Assembly: GCF_001190785.1 (NCBI RefSeq)
Contig: NZ_LGSS01000015.1
Coordinates: 1-64,000 of the forward strand
Direction: 5' to 3'
Source: Gottschalkia purinilytica
GTDB lineage: Bacteria > Bacillota > Clostridia > Tissierellales > Gottschalkiaceae
Length of the DNA stretch: 64,000 nt
Part shown: positions 53,060 to 61,231 of the stretch, one piece after another
Layout of the letters: each line of letters starts with the position of its first letter
How positions within the stretch are numbered: position 1 is the stretch's first letter
Made by a program: the position numbers and the translations under genes
The notes under the pieces: generated by a model
Told to the model about the DNA's origin: nothing
The model's input: the letters and a program-made list of their open reading frames with translations, nothing else
Databases searched by the model: none

Positions 53060-53885
53060 AAGTTTCTTCCTCCCTTTTTTTATTTATTACCGGATCTAAT
53101 ATAGAATACAACTTATTTGCTAATGGAAGTGCTAAAAATAGTGATGCATAAATACCAGTTATTCCTGTTAACGTATTACTTGCACCTGCTAACATAACTA
53201 TCTTATCAGCATATTCTGGATAAATATGAGATAAGCTTGTTGCTGCAGAAGCCATCATGATTCCAGAACCAGCCCCTGATGCCATTGCAAGGGCAAATGG
53301 ATGAAATAATCCTATTGAAGCAACCAATGTAGCTAAAAATCCAAAGAATATTGTTCCCAAAGCACCACCAATTATATATATAGATAATGTACCCCTCATT
53401 TCATCAGAATCTGGTCCATATACATTGCTTATTAAAGCTAAATTTGTTTCCCGATTAATAGAATGTGTTGCACCAACTGCTTCCCTTTTTAATCCTAGCA
53501 TCATAGCTAAAGGCAAACTAATAAATATAGTTCCTAAGTTTCCAAGTTCCTGTAATAGTAAAGCTGGACCCATAGATGCCAGTTGACTTAAATTCCCACC
53601 TGCCATGATCCCTAACTTTACTATGAAAGGTGCTATAGCCACTAAAACTAGAGGTGACGCTGCCTCTGATTCTTCTTTTTTAAAAAATTTTAAAAGATCT
53701 GGTCCAAGAAGAGTTCCTCCTATCAGACCGTAAAATATAGGGAAAATCACTAATACTCCAGGTCCTATGGGAATTTTATGCTGACCAATAAGATCTGATA
53801 TAACAATAATTAAAAAAGCAGCAATATAAATTCTGTATTCTTTTTTTAATCTTTCTTTTATTGAGCTATACTTATACTCTTCCAT
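53049..53885 (-). CDS. DUF3100-type membrane protein, probable transporter component
   Basis: This 278-residue protein with about eight helices has IGPGVLVIFPIFYGLIGG, MAGGNLSQLASMGPALLLQELGNLGTIF, GATHSINRETNLALISNVYGPDSDEMRG and FALAMASGAGSGIMMASAATSLSHIYPE, a pattern I associate with DUF3100. Function unknown; glycine-rich re-entrant-like stretches suggest transport. It is the first gene of the deaminase locus. GGGGGG precedes the ATG. Confidence 0.7.
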   Translation of the reverse strand: MEEYKYSSIKERLKKEYRIYIAAFLIIVISDLIGQHKIPIGPGVLVIFPIFYGLIGGTLLGPDLLKFFKKEESEAASPLVLVAIAPFIVKLGIMAGGNLSQLASMGPALLLQELGNLGTIFISLPLAMMLGLKREAVGATHSINRETNLALISNVYGPDSDEMRGTLSIYIIGGALGTIFFGFLATLVASIGLFHPFALAMASGAGSGIMMASAATSLSHIYPEYADKIVMLAGASNTLTGITGIYASLFLALPLANKLYSILDPVINKKREEETYEK

Positions 53886-54357
53886 TTTTCAATCCCCCCA
53901 TTTTTTGAAAACCTTTTCCCAAATAATAAAACTTTACTTAATTCATTTTATTTTCTACAAGATCTCTTTTTCAGATGATAATTCTTTGTATTCTCCCTCC
54001 TTTTATACGGTATAATTTAAATCGTCATTCATATTTTTTTAATTAACTAACCTTTGTCTCGCTTGTTATTGCTTCAAGACTAATAACTCTGTAGTCATAT
54101 ATTACCGTAGTAAAACCTTATTTTAAAAGGACATATGTCCCTTTTCAGAAAAATTTTATGTGTAACTTCTTAAAAAATTAAAAATAGTCTATTTAATAAT
54201 CTTTTTTATAACTACTGTTTTTTCTCCTAAAGCTCTATAATGCATTCTTTGTTGATTTTATTTATATTTAATTTGAATAATACTAGCTTTAAGCTAATAC
54301 CTTAAGCTTCAATATCATCTCAAAAATAAAAAAGTAGCTATTTCTAATTAGAAATAG
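53886..54357. other. Gene-free stretch upstream of the DUF3100 operon
   Basis: This 472-base region holds the promoter of the leftward operon, the palindrome GGACATATGTCC (54129-54140), and at its right edge the terminator at 54328-54367. No ORF is credible. Confidence 0.45.
54129..54140. promoter_or_regulatory. Palindrome GGACATATGTCC, candidate regulator site
   Basis: A perfect 12-bp dyad flanked by AAAA on the left and CTTTT on the right, 244 bases before the DUF3100 gene. It may be the target of the Crp-type regulator at the end of this gene group; that is inference. Confidence 0.4.
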
Positions 54358-54367
54358 CTACTTTTTT
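54328..54367. terminator. Perfect 40-bp palindromic terminator
   Basis: AAAAAAGTAGCTATTTCTAA is followed at once by its reverse complement. It overlaps the last codons of the leftward gene at 54358 and works in both directions. Confidence 0.8.
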
Positions 54368-55407
54368 GTACCGTTCTTTTTTTGTTTCTCTAGTTTAAAA
54401 TTATGATAACTTAATTTAAACTTTTTATGATCATTCTTTAATAGATCAACTTCTTCCCAATTCTCATTAGATTTCATATATTCATGTAATAATATATCTT
54501 CTCCATTAGTTAATCTTATAAAGTCAAATCTATATTCATTATTTCCACCTTTAGCATAAATCTTTATATAGTCTCCATCTTGTTCTATATTAATTATTTC
54601 ATCAACTATTGAATATAAATCTTTATAAACGGTTTCTACAAATAGTTTACTATCCCATTGCCATCTATGATATGGTGCACATAAGAAGTCTTCTGGTATG
54701 TAGTCTATGGACTGTATTTTCCATCCTTCCTTTTCATCATATTTAGTAGTCACAATTCCATAATAGTATGAAAAATATGTAGGTGTTCTTTTCTTTATAT
54801 TATCTTTAATAGGTTTACCAGTTATAGTTTCTATTTCTACAATATAATGTTGTACTTTAGATGTATCATCAAGTTCATTTAAAGGTAAAAGCTTTAATAA
54901 TGTTGTATGACCTGTTCCCTTAAAAGATTCCTTAAACTCTTTTAAAGAAATATTTTTTTTAGTCTCTTTACTAAGAAGATTATAAGCAAATGGATAAGGT
55001 ATCTCACCAAATCCTACTGTACCACATCCTCCATGAAACCCTTCCATATTAGATGCCTCTTTTAGTATTGAATAGTAAGCTTGTATTAAATCTACTGGAG
55101 ATGTGTATTTTATAGGATAGCCTTTTGGTACATTATTTTTGCTTTCATTATAATCCTTAAATTCATATTTAAGTTTCATAGAAGCTTCTTTGGAAGGCCT
55201 TTGAAATCTTTCATCATAAGAGTCTTTATCTAAGTTTAGAGAAGTTAAGGTATGTACATCCTCTACTTTTATATCTCTTGTGTGTATGTATGCCCCTATT
55301 TGATATCCCTCATCTTTATAGAACATAATTCCATATACAGCTAATATTATTGCTACTATTATAACAATAGTTAATCTTTTTTTTATGTACTTTTTATAAT
55401 TCAGCAT
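54358..55407 (-). CDS. Membrane-anchored extracellular protein, unknown
   Basis: This 349-residue protein has one N-terminal helix (about 13-29) after a Lys/Arg-rich start, then a soluble domain outside the cell. Segments such as GCGTVGFGEIPYPFAYNLLSKETKKN and EIETITGKPIKDN are seen; no known motif is recognised. It is followed by its own terminator. Good ribosome site (AAAGGAATAG) and strong coding character support it. Confidence 0.7.
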   Translation of the reverse strand: MLNYKKYIKKRLTIVIIVAIILAVYGIMFYKDEGYQIGAYIHTRDIKVEDVHTLTSLNLDKDSYDERFQRPSKEASMKLKYEFKDYNESKNNVPKGYPIKYTSPVDLIQAYYSILKEASNMEGFHGGCGTVGFGEIPYPFAYNLLSKETKKNISLKEFKESFKGTGHTTLLKLLPLNELDDTSKVQHYIVEIETITGKPIKDNIKKRTPTYFSYYYGIVTTKYDEKEGWKIQSIDYIPEDFLCAPYHRWQWDSKLFVETVYKDLYSIVDEIINIEQDGDYIKIYAKGGNNEYRFDFIRLTNGEDILLHEYMKSNENWEEVDLLKNDHKKFKLSYHNFKLEKQKKNGTKK

Positions 55408-55497
55408 AAATTACCTATTCCTTTCTCTCCTTTTGCTTTCTATACATATGAGGCAAATAGACAATTTATGTTATATATCTTAATTTTTAATGTATAT

Positions 55498-55950
55498 TTA
55501 TTTCTTTCTTAAATCTTTAAAAAAATCTTTAATAATATCAGAACATTGATTTTGCAATACATTCCAAGTTACATCTAATCTATGATTAAGCTTATCATTT
55601 TGTACTATATTTAAAACTGAACCACATCCACCCATCTTTAAATCTTTAGATCCTATAACTAATCTTTCAATTCTTGAATTAACTATAGCACCTGCACACA
55701 TAGGGCAAGGCTCTATAGTAACATACAAAGTACATCCTATAAGTCTCCACCCACCTAAAATATTACTAGCTTTTTTTATAGCTATAATCTCCGCATGAGC
55801 TGTAGGATCTTTTAAAGTTTCTCTCATATTATATCCTCTAGATATAACTTCTCCATTTTTAACTATAATTGCCCCTACTGGAACCTCTCCTATTTCTTTT
55901 GCCTTACGAGCTTCATCTAACGCTAACCTCATATAATAATAATCATCCAT
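55498..55950 (-). CDS. tadA: tRNA-specific adenosine deaminase
   Basis: This 150-residue zinc deaminase has the motifs PTAHAEIIAIKKAS (HAE) and EPCPMCAGAIVNSRI (PCxxC). It converts A34 to inosine in tRNA-Arg. The ATG at 55950 after AGGGTG is preferred to an upstream start at 55968. In many Firmicutes tadA lies next to the SRP RNA and dnaX; here it is 45 kb away. Confidence 0.94.
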   Translation of the reverse strand: MDDYYYMRLALDEARKAKEIGEVPVGAIIVKNGEVISRGYNMRETLKDPTAHAEIIAIKKASNILGGWRLIGCTLYVTIEPCPMCAGAIVNSRIERLVIGSKDLKMGGCGSVLNIVQNDKLNHRLDVTWNVLQNQCSDIIKDFFKDLRKK

Positions 55951-56005
55951 ATTTTTCACCCTTAACAAATTAAGTTATAGTAAACTTACTAAAACTATAT
56001 TTAAA

Positions 56006-56049
56006 TAATAATAGGTATAAAGTTATGCATAACTTTATACCTATTATTA
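56006..56049. terminator. Perfect 44-bp palindrome between tadA and the azoreductase gene
   Basis: Two 22-base arms without a loop (TAATAATAGGTATAAAGTTATG and its exact reverse complement) lie between tadA and the azoreductase gene. It probably terminates the leftward azoreductase transcript, although the T-run after it is weak. Confidence 0.6.
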
Positions 56050-56144
56050 ACATCAGTTTAATATAATATTTTATATTTTAACATGCTTATTAGTCATTGT
56101 CGATTTATTTTAATATCTACAAATATTTTTCATAATCAAACACT

Positions 56145-56786
56145 TTAAAATCTGCTAGCAACTTCTTTAGCTTTTAATATAGAATTATTCTTAATTTCTT
56201 CTGCCTTATCCGGCATTTGAGCTATTCCTTCAACTAATATGGTTTCTATATCAGTAATCCCTACAAAATTTAATATAGTTTTCATATGAGAATTCCCATG
56301 TTCAAATTGTGAATAGTCTCCTTCTGAAAATACACTTCCTGAAGCTTGTATATGAAGTGCTTTTCTACCATGTAATAATCCAACAGGTCCATTTTCAGTA
56401 TACTTAAATGTTTTCTTTGCTATGCATATAGTATCTATGTATGCTTTCATTATAGGAGGAAATCCAAAGTTCCATAGTGGAGTAACAAACACGTATTTAT
56501 CAGCATCTATAAACTGATCAGTAAGTTTATCTATTCCACTCACTTTTTTCTTTTCTTCTTCACTTAAGCTATTAAAGTCTGTACCTTGTGAAAGTTTTCC
56601 CCAAGCATTAAAAACGTCTTCATCTATATAAGGAACATACGTCTTATAAAGATCTAAATTTATGATTTCGTCATTTGGATTTAATTTCTTATATTCTTCT
56701 AAAAAAGCCTCCCCTACTGTTAAACTATAAGACTGCTCCACTGATTTTGGATTTGATGTTATATACAATATTTTTGACATATTCAT
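56145..56786 (-). CDS. FMN-dependent NADH-azoreductase/quinone reductase type flavoprotein
   Basis: This 213-residue flavodoxin-like protein has YITSNPKSVEQSYSLTVGEAFLEEYKKLNP, the FMN loop VTPLWNFGFPPIMKAYIDTI and ASGSVFSEGDYSQFEHGNSHMKTILNFVGI. It reduces azo bonds or quinones with NADH. Two starts are possible: ATG 56786 and ATG 56780. A pirin gene follows divergently, and both may belong to a redox-stress response. Confidence 0.88.
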   Translation of the reverse strand: MNMSKILYITSNPKSVEQSYSLTVGEAFLEEYKKLNPNDEIINLDLYKTYVPYIDEDVFNAWGKLSQGTDFNSLSEEEKKKVSGIDKLTDQFIDADKYVFVTPLWNFGFPPIMKAYIDTICIAKKTFKYTENGPVGLLHGRKALHIQASGSVFSEGDYSQFEHGNSHMKTILNFVGITDIETILVEGIAQMPDKAEEIKNNSILKAKEVASRF

Positions 56787-57027
56787 CTTTCCCTTCTATT
56801 TTATAAAATTTAGTATTATATATTATTTGCTTTAACACTTACTTTTATAATACATTTGAACTGTTATTCTCTACTTTACCGATTTGACTTTCAGTTTTTT
56901 TATACCCCTTATAATTTATTGTGAAACTTTTACTAATTATTATTTTTTGTATTTATTTTTATTACTAGGGTAAATATAAAATAACTAAAATTTTTAACAA
57001 CTATAGAATATTAATGGAGGAATAATT

Positions 57028-57726
57028 ATGTTAAATAAAATAGATAGCAGAAATATGGGTAAAAGTGATTTAGGATGGTTAAAAAGTACATTTCATTTTT
57101 CTTTTGCAGAATATTTTAATCCAGATAATATAGATTTTGGAGTATTAAGAGTTATAAATGATGATCTTATTCAACCAAATACAGGATTTGATACTCACCC
57201 ACATAAAGATATGGAAATTGTAACTTATATAATAGATGGTGAACTAACTCATAAAGATAGTATGAATAACGAAAGAACTCTTTCAAGAGGAAATGTGCAA
57301 TATATGAGTGCTGGAACAGGAGTATATCATAGTGAACATAATCTAGGAAGCACTCCTCTTAGATTATTACAAATATGGGTTTATCCTAATGAGAAAAATC
57401 TCACACCAAACTATGGTGATTATATATTTCCCTGGGAAGATAGAGAAAACAAATGGCTCCATATTATTTCAAGTAAAGATGGGAATGCTCCAGTAAAGAT
57501 AAATCAAGATATAAACTTTTATGTACTAGAATTAGATTCAGGTAAAAGTATAGACTTTTCTATAGATAAAGGAAGGCAGGCATATCTAGTCCAAATAGAA
57601 GGTAATTCAACAATAAACAATATAGATATGAATTCAAAAGATGCTATGGAGATAATAGAAGAAGATATTCATATAAAATCAATTGAAACTTCTCATTTAC
57701 TCTTAATTGAAATGAAAAAAAGCTAA
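57028..57726 (+). CDS. Pirin-family protein (YhhW type)
   Basis: This 232-residue bicupin has the metal-binding motif GFDTHPHKDMEIVTYII and the third and fourth ligands in GTGVYHSEHN (His-His ... His-Glu pattern). Some members have quercetin dioxygenase activity; in anaerobes the role is unknown. TGGAGGA precedes the ATG. A hairpin follows at 57775. Confidence 0.9.
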   Translation: MLNKIDSRNMGKSDLGWLKSTFHFSFAEYFNPDNIDFGVLRVINDDLIQPNTGFDTHPHKDMEIVTYIIDGELTHKDSMNNERTLSRGNVQYMSAGTGVYHSEHNLGSTPLRLLQIWVYPNEKNLTPNYGDYIFPWEDRENKWLHIISSKDGNAPVKINQDINFYVLELDSGKSIDFSIDKGRQAYLVQIEGNSTINNIDMNSKDAMEIIEEDIHIKSIETSHLLLIEMKKS

Positions 57727-57774
57727 AAAAATATATTTACAATTTAGCAGTCTAAAAAATTAATAATAAAGGTG

Positions 57775-57822
57775 AACCTCCTTTTAATAAATAGCTTTTT
57801 TAAAAATTTATCAAAGGAGGTT
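57775..57822. terminator. Hairpin after the pirin gene
   Basis: AACCTCCTTT (57775-57784) pairs perfectly with AAAGGAGGTT (57813-57822) around a 28-base loop. It may terminate the pirin transcript from the left and the radical SAM transcript from the right. Confidence 0.55.
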
Positions 57823-57908
57823 TCTATTACTTATTTTATAGTAGTCATTAATTATATTAAGTTCCTAATATGGTGAAATATATTTTTTAGTTTAAATCTC
57901 ACTATGTC

Positions 57909-59201
57909 CTAATTTTTAATTGTAACTTTTTTAAACATCTTCATTAAGTTATAAAAGTATACTTGTTCATTATATTTACAAAAATAATCTTTACCTAATA
58001 TATCATTATCCATCCAAAAGCTATTAGCTCTACATCCCCCTCCGCAAATATAACGAATATCACAATCTTTACAGCCATATACTCCATCAACTTCAAGATT
58101 TCTAAATTCATTTATTATTTTTGAAGTATTATAAATATTTTCTAACGAATCATTTTTTATATTTCCACAACTAAAATCATCATGATGTAACATTTGACAA
58201 GGATAAACATTACCATCTGATGAAATACTAAGAACTGATGTTCCCGCACCACATATCTGTGCCTTTGTTCCAATTTTATAAATGTTATCAGTTAACAAAA
58301 TGTTGTCTTTCTCAGGTAAATTAGTTATATGTTCGATAAATTCTTCTGGTGTAAATGCCATTGATGCTACTTCTTTACCTTTTCCAATCTTAAGCATAGG
58401 AGTAAACTGGAACTTAACTTCTGGAAATTCTTTATTAATATTTAAAATATCATAAAAGTTTTTCTTTGTAACAGTTGCAGCTAGTCTCACCTTTACATTG
58501 TGCTTTAACAATAAATCTACTGCATTAGAGACTGCTTTATAATGTCCTTTTTTTCCTCTTAACCAATCATTCATTTCTTCATTTGTAGAATCCAAACTCA
58601 TCTGTACTGTATCAAATAAGTCAGCATATGAAGAAATATTTTCTTGACTAATGAGTAATCCATTCGTTTGAAGAGTATTTTTAATGCCTATTTGCTTTGC
58701 ATAACTGGCAATTTCCATTAAGTCTGAAAACAAGCATGGTTCTCCACCTGTATAAACAATATCAGGATTATCATCAGATATATTCTTAAATGATGTAATA
58801 ACTTTCTTTATGTCATCCTTACTCAAACAATCTGAAGAATTATTTATATCACGAAAACAATATAAACATTTAGAATTACATTTGTCAGTTAGCACGAGAT
58901 ATAGTGTAGATACCTTTGATGCTTTCTCAATCTCATTAATTTCAGTTGGATAGTTTAAAGCAATATTTTTAACAAGCTGAATGTATGATTCTTGTAGAGA
59001 ATCTGGAATAGAAACATTTATCTTATGTATTAATTCATGTACTGTTGATTGTCCATCTAGTAGTTTAAGTCCTAAAAGCTGTGATGAAGACAATCTAAAC
59101 CAAAAATTAACTTCAGGCTCTATAATGAAATAATCATTTTGGTTTCTATATGTTTTGAATGAAGAATGATGTGGTAAAACTAAATTTTCAAACTGTTCTA
59201 T
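57909..59201 (-). CDS. Radical SAM/SPASM maturase of the second RiPP pair, non-standard start
   Basis: The protein has a PqqD-like N-terminal domain (about 1-95), radical SAM motif CNSKCLYCFRDIN, YTGGEPCLFSD, and a SPASM domain with CGAGTSVLS, YPCQMLHHDDFSCG, GCKDCDIRYICGGGC and FCKYNE. It should modify the precursor encoded 158 bases upstream. Coding clearly continues upstream of the first ordinary start (TTG 59093) through EQFENLVLPHHSSFK, up to a strong AAGGAGG; the best-placed codons there are ATA (59199-59201) and ATC (59202-59204), so the start codon seems to be non-standard. Confidence 0.78.
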   Translation of the reverse strand: MEQFENLVLPHHSSFKTYRNQNDYFIIEPEVNFWFRLSSSQLLGLKLLDGQSTVHELIHKINVSIPDSLQESYIQLVKNIALNYPTEINEIEKASKVSTLYLVLTDKCNSKCLYCFRDINNSSDCLSKDDIKKVITSFKNISDDNPDIVYTGGEPCLFSDLMEIASYAKQIGIKNTLQTNGLLISQENISSYADLFDTVQMSLDSTNEEMNDWLRGKKGHYKAVSNAVDLLLKHNVKVRLAATVTKKNFYDILNINKEFPEVKFQFTPMLKIGKGKEVASMAFTPEEFIEHITNLPEKDNILLTDNIYKIGTKAQICGAGTSVLSISSDGNVYPCQMLHHDDFSCGNIKNDSLENIYNTSKIINEFRNLEVDGVYGCKDCDIRYICGGGCRANSFWMDNDILGKDYFCKYNEQVYFYNLMKMFKKVTIKN

Positions 59202-59358
59202 GATAATACTCCTCCTTACTATTTCTAACTTTATCTTTCATAAGAACAAACTTATATATATTTAGTAGACCTAGTAAAAAAATATATAAGAATATTTATC
59301 TTTTTATCTTCTTACCTTCAATTATACTAAGTCTACTTTTCTAGAGCTTCTACTCCAT

Positions 59359-59595
59359 TTATACTTCTAAGCTTTTACCGCCACCTCCACCGCCTCCGCA
59401 ACTGCTGGTAATATTACACTTACATAAACATCTAGCAAAGTTGTTTATCGGTTCGATATTACCTGATTCTTCATCAATTACAAACGTAAATGAATTATCT
59501 TGTGAAATAAAGCTTTGACTACCATCAGTCATACTGTTACATTCTGCTTCAACATCTTCTAATTGTTTTATATTAATTAGCATCTTCTTACTCAT
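59359..59595 (-). CDS. RiPP precursor with CxCxC and polyglycine core
   Basis: This 78-residue peptide starts at ATG 59595 after GGAGGTG. The leader (1-55) is acidic, MSKKMLINIKQLEDVEAECN..., and the core is RCLCKCNITSSC then seven Gly and KSLEV. Such Cys-and-Gly ends suit thioether crosslinks made by the adjacent radical SAM enzyme. I do not recognise a known family. An upstream ATG at 59610 overlaps the ribosome site. Confidence 0.75.
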   Translation of the reverse strand: MSKKMLINIKQLEDVEAECNSMTDGSQSFISQDNSFTFVIDEESGNIEPINNFARCLCKCNITSSCGGGGGGGKSLEV

Positions 59596-60003
59596 CTTTT
59601 TCACCTCCATTTAGGTTTTATTTTTCTCAATATCCTATGAAATATGCATAATAAAACCCAATAATAGGAGCTTAATCAAAACATAGGTAGTACAATATAT
59701 ACACTAATAACAAATATCATCTTAAAAGTTATTGATCTTTAATAAATGTAAAATATCCAATGTTTTTTTGCATAAAAAAAGAGCCTAGCGGCTCTTTATA
59801 GGTTATTTAAAATGGGTAATTACGTAAAAGTTTACTTTATTAATAACCTTGTACATATTATCCTATATTTACTAATCTTAGTAAACAGTTTCGATAAAAC
59901 TAGCTAAAACATTTTAGATTCTTACATAATAACCTAAATTTTTTAATTTATAATTTTGCATATTAATTTAATTTTATAAAGACTCTATAGTTAGTAATAT
60001 TAT
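59596..60003. other. Gene-free stretch upstream of the second RiPP pair
   Basis: This 408-base AT-rich region contains the terminator at 59778-59797 (ends the genes at 60 kb) and then the leader of the RiPP precursor. No clear promoter boxes were fixed. Confidence 0.45.
59778..59797 (-). terminator. Terminator of the 60-kb membrane-protein genes
   Basis: AAAGAGCC, loop TAGC, GGCTCTTT, followed by T7 on the minus strand. Confidence 0.8.
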
Positions 60004-60240
60004 TTATCTAAGAAATTCTTGCATTTTATTATAGCTACGAATTTCAAACATAATTACTACTATTAACCAAAATAAAACCACACCTAGATATATTAAATAC
60101 TTCTTTATTGTTTTAGAAGTTTCTTCTTTATTCTTTATATTTGTTGATATTTGAGTTATGAAAGAATCTGTAATAGCTAATAATAATCCTATAAATGTAA
60201 TCGCATGAATAATATAAAACTGATCGTTTAATAATGTCAT
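60004..60240 (-). CDS. Small membrane protein, unknown
   Basis: This 78-residue protein has two predicted helices (about 8-25 and 45-65) with a charged loop (NIKNKEETSKTIKKY). It follows the 191-residue membrane protein gene after 17 bases, so they are likely cotranscribed. No family is recognised. Confidence 0.6.
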   Translation of the reverse strand: MTLLNDQFYIIHAITFIGLLLAITDSFITQISTNIKNKEETSKTIKKYLIYLGVVLFWLIVVIMFEIRSYNKMQEFLR

Positions 60241-60257
60241 CTCAATTTACCCACTTT

Positions 60258-60833
60258 CTATGACAATACTGCATAATAATATGATAGTTTTTTAATAGTA
60301 AGTATGATATTAATAATAAGAAATATAGAAATCATACACAAAGCACATATCATTATTACAGTGATAGTATTTTGAGAATTTTTTGAACTTTTTTGCATTA
60401 ACATAACAACTCCTACAAGCACTACACCAACAATACTCATAATTACTATTTCATTTATTCTTATGTAATCCACTGCACTTTTATATGCATCTAAACGCTT
60501 CTGATTATCTATAGTTTCTAATATATAGCCTTTCGTATTATGCATAGGATGTCCTATCTTCCAATAAAAGTTGGTCTCTCCATTTTCTCTAACCACCTGT
60601 ACAACATAACTAAATTCACATAAAAAAAATCCATTATTATTAGCTATTATTTTAGAAGATTTATGCTTTATTTGGTCTTGAGACAATTGATCTGATTGTT
60701 TAGATAGCTTTACTTCAATTTCAGATTCATTCCCATTAGTAAATCCTTGATAATTAATTATAAACAAAAAAATTATTATAGAGCTTAAAAAAATAGATAT
60801 AAATTTGAATTTTAAATTACTGTGTTTAATCAT
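60258..60833 (-). CDS. Membrane protein, unknown
   Basis: This 191-residue protein has an N-terminal helix or signal anchor (about 10-29), an extracellular segment to about residue 125, and two helices near 127-146 and 155-178. The loop includes SYVVQVVRENGETNFYWKIGHP. No family is recognised. GGAAGG lies before the ATG. Confidence 0.6.
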   Translation of the reverse strand: MIKHSNLKFKFISIFLSSIIIFLFIINYQGFTNGNESEIEVKLSKQSDQLSQDQIKHKSSKIIANNNGFFLCEFSYVVQVVRENGETNFYWKIGHPMHNTKGYILETIDNQKRLDAYKSAVDYIRINEIVIMSIVGVVLVGVVMLMQKSSKNSQNTITVIMICALCMISIFLIINIILTIKKLSYYYAVLS

Positions 60834-60998
60834 ATAAACCTTCCCATGTATATTATTATAAAATTTATTATATATATGTTTGATATTAGCATATAGTATT
60901 ATTGAGATTTTGTCGTAATTTGTAGAAATATATTTATTTTTTTATTTTCTATAAAATGTTTAAAGATGAATATTAAATTATTTATTTATGTAAAAAAG

Positions 60999-61023
60999 CT
61001 AGTGCCTTATATTAATACACTAG
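60999..61023 (-). terminator. Second leftward terminator
   Basis: CTAGTG (60999-61004) pairs with CACTAG (61018-61023), followed by CTTTTTT on the minus strand. Confidence 0.5.
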
Positions 61024-61161
61024 ATCTTATTTTACTTTACTATTACTACATGATTTTTTTACATTTATAGCTATTTTAAATTAGGGTTATTTTTAATTAC
61101 TATTATAATTATCTTAAAGGTAAACTTAAGGATACATATAACAGTAATTCCATAAAAAAAT

Positions 61162-61195
61162 AGCAAGTAGTTAAAGTGTTTTGCTCATTACTTGC
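61162..61195 (-). terminator. Terminator of the secreted-protein gene
   Basis: GCAAGTA (61163-61169) pairs with TACTTGC (61189-61195), with T7 after it on the minus strand. Confidence 0.7.
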
Positions 61196-61231
61196 CATTT
61201 TCATATTCTTATAATTCACATTAATTTAATA

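Larger units (their letters stand above)
60834..61231. other. Gene-free stretch with two terminators
   Basis: This 398-base region has terminators at 61162-61195 and 60999-61023, both facing left. No gene was found between them; the second may be a back-up or mark a lost gene. Confidence 0.4.
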
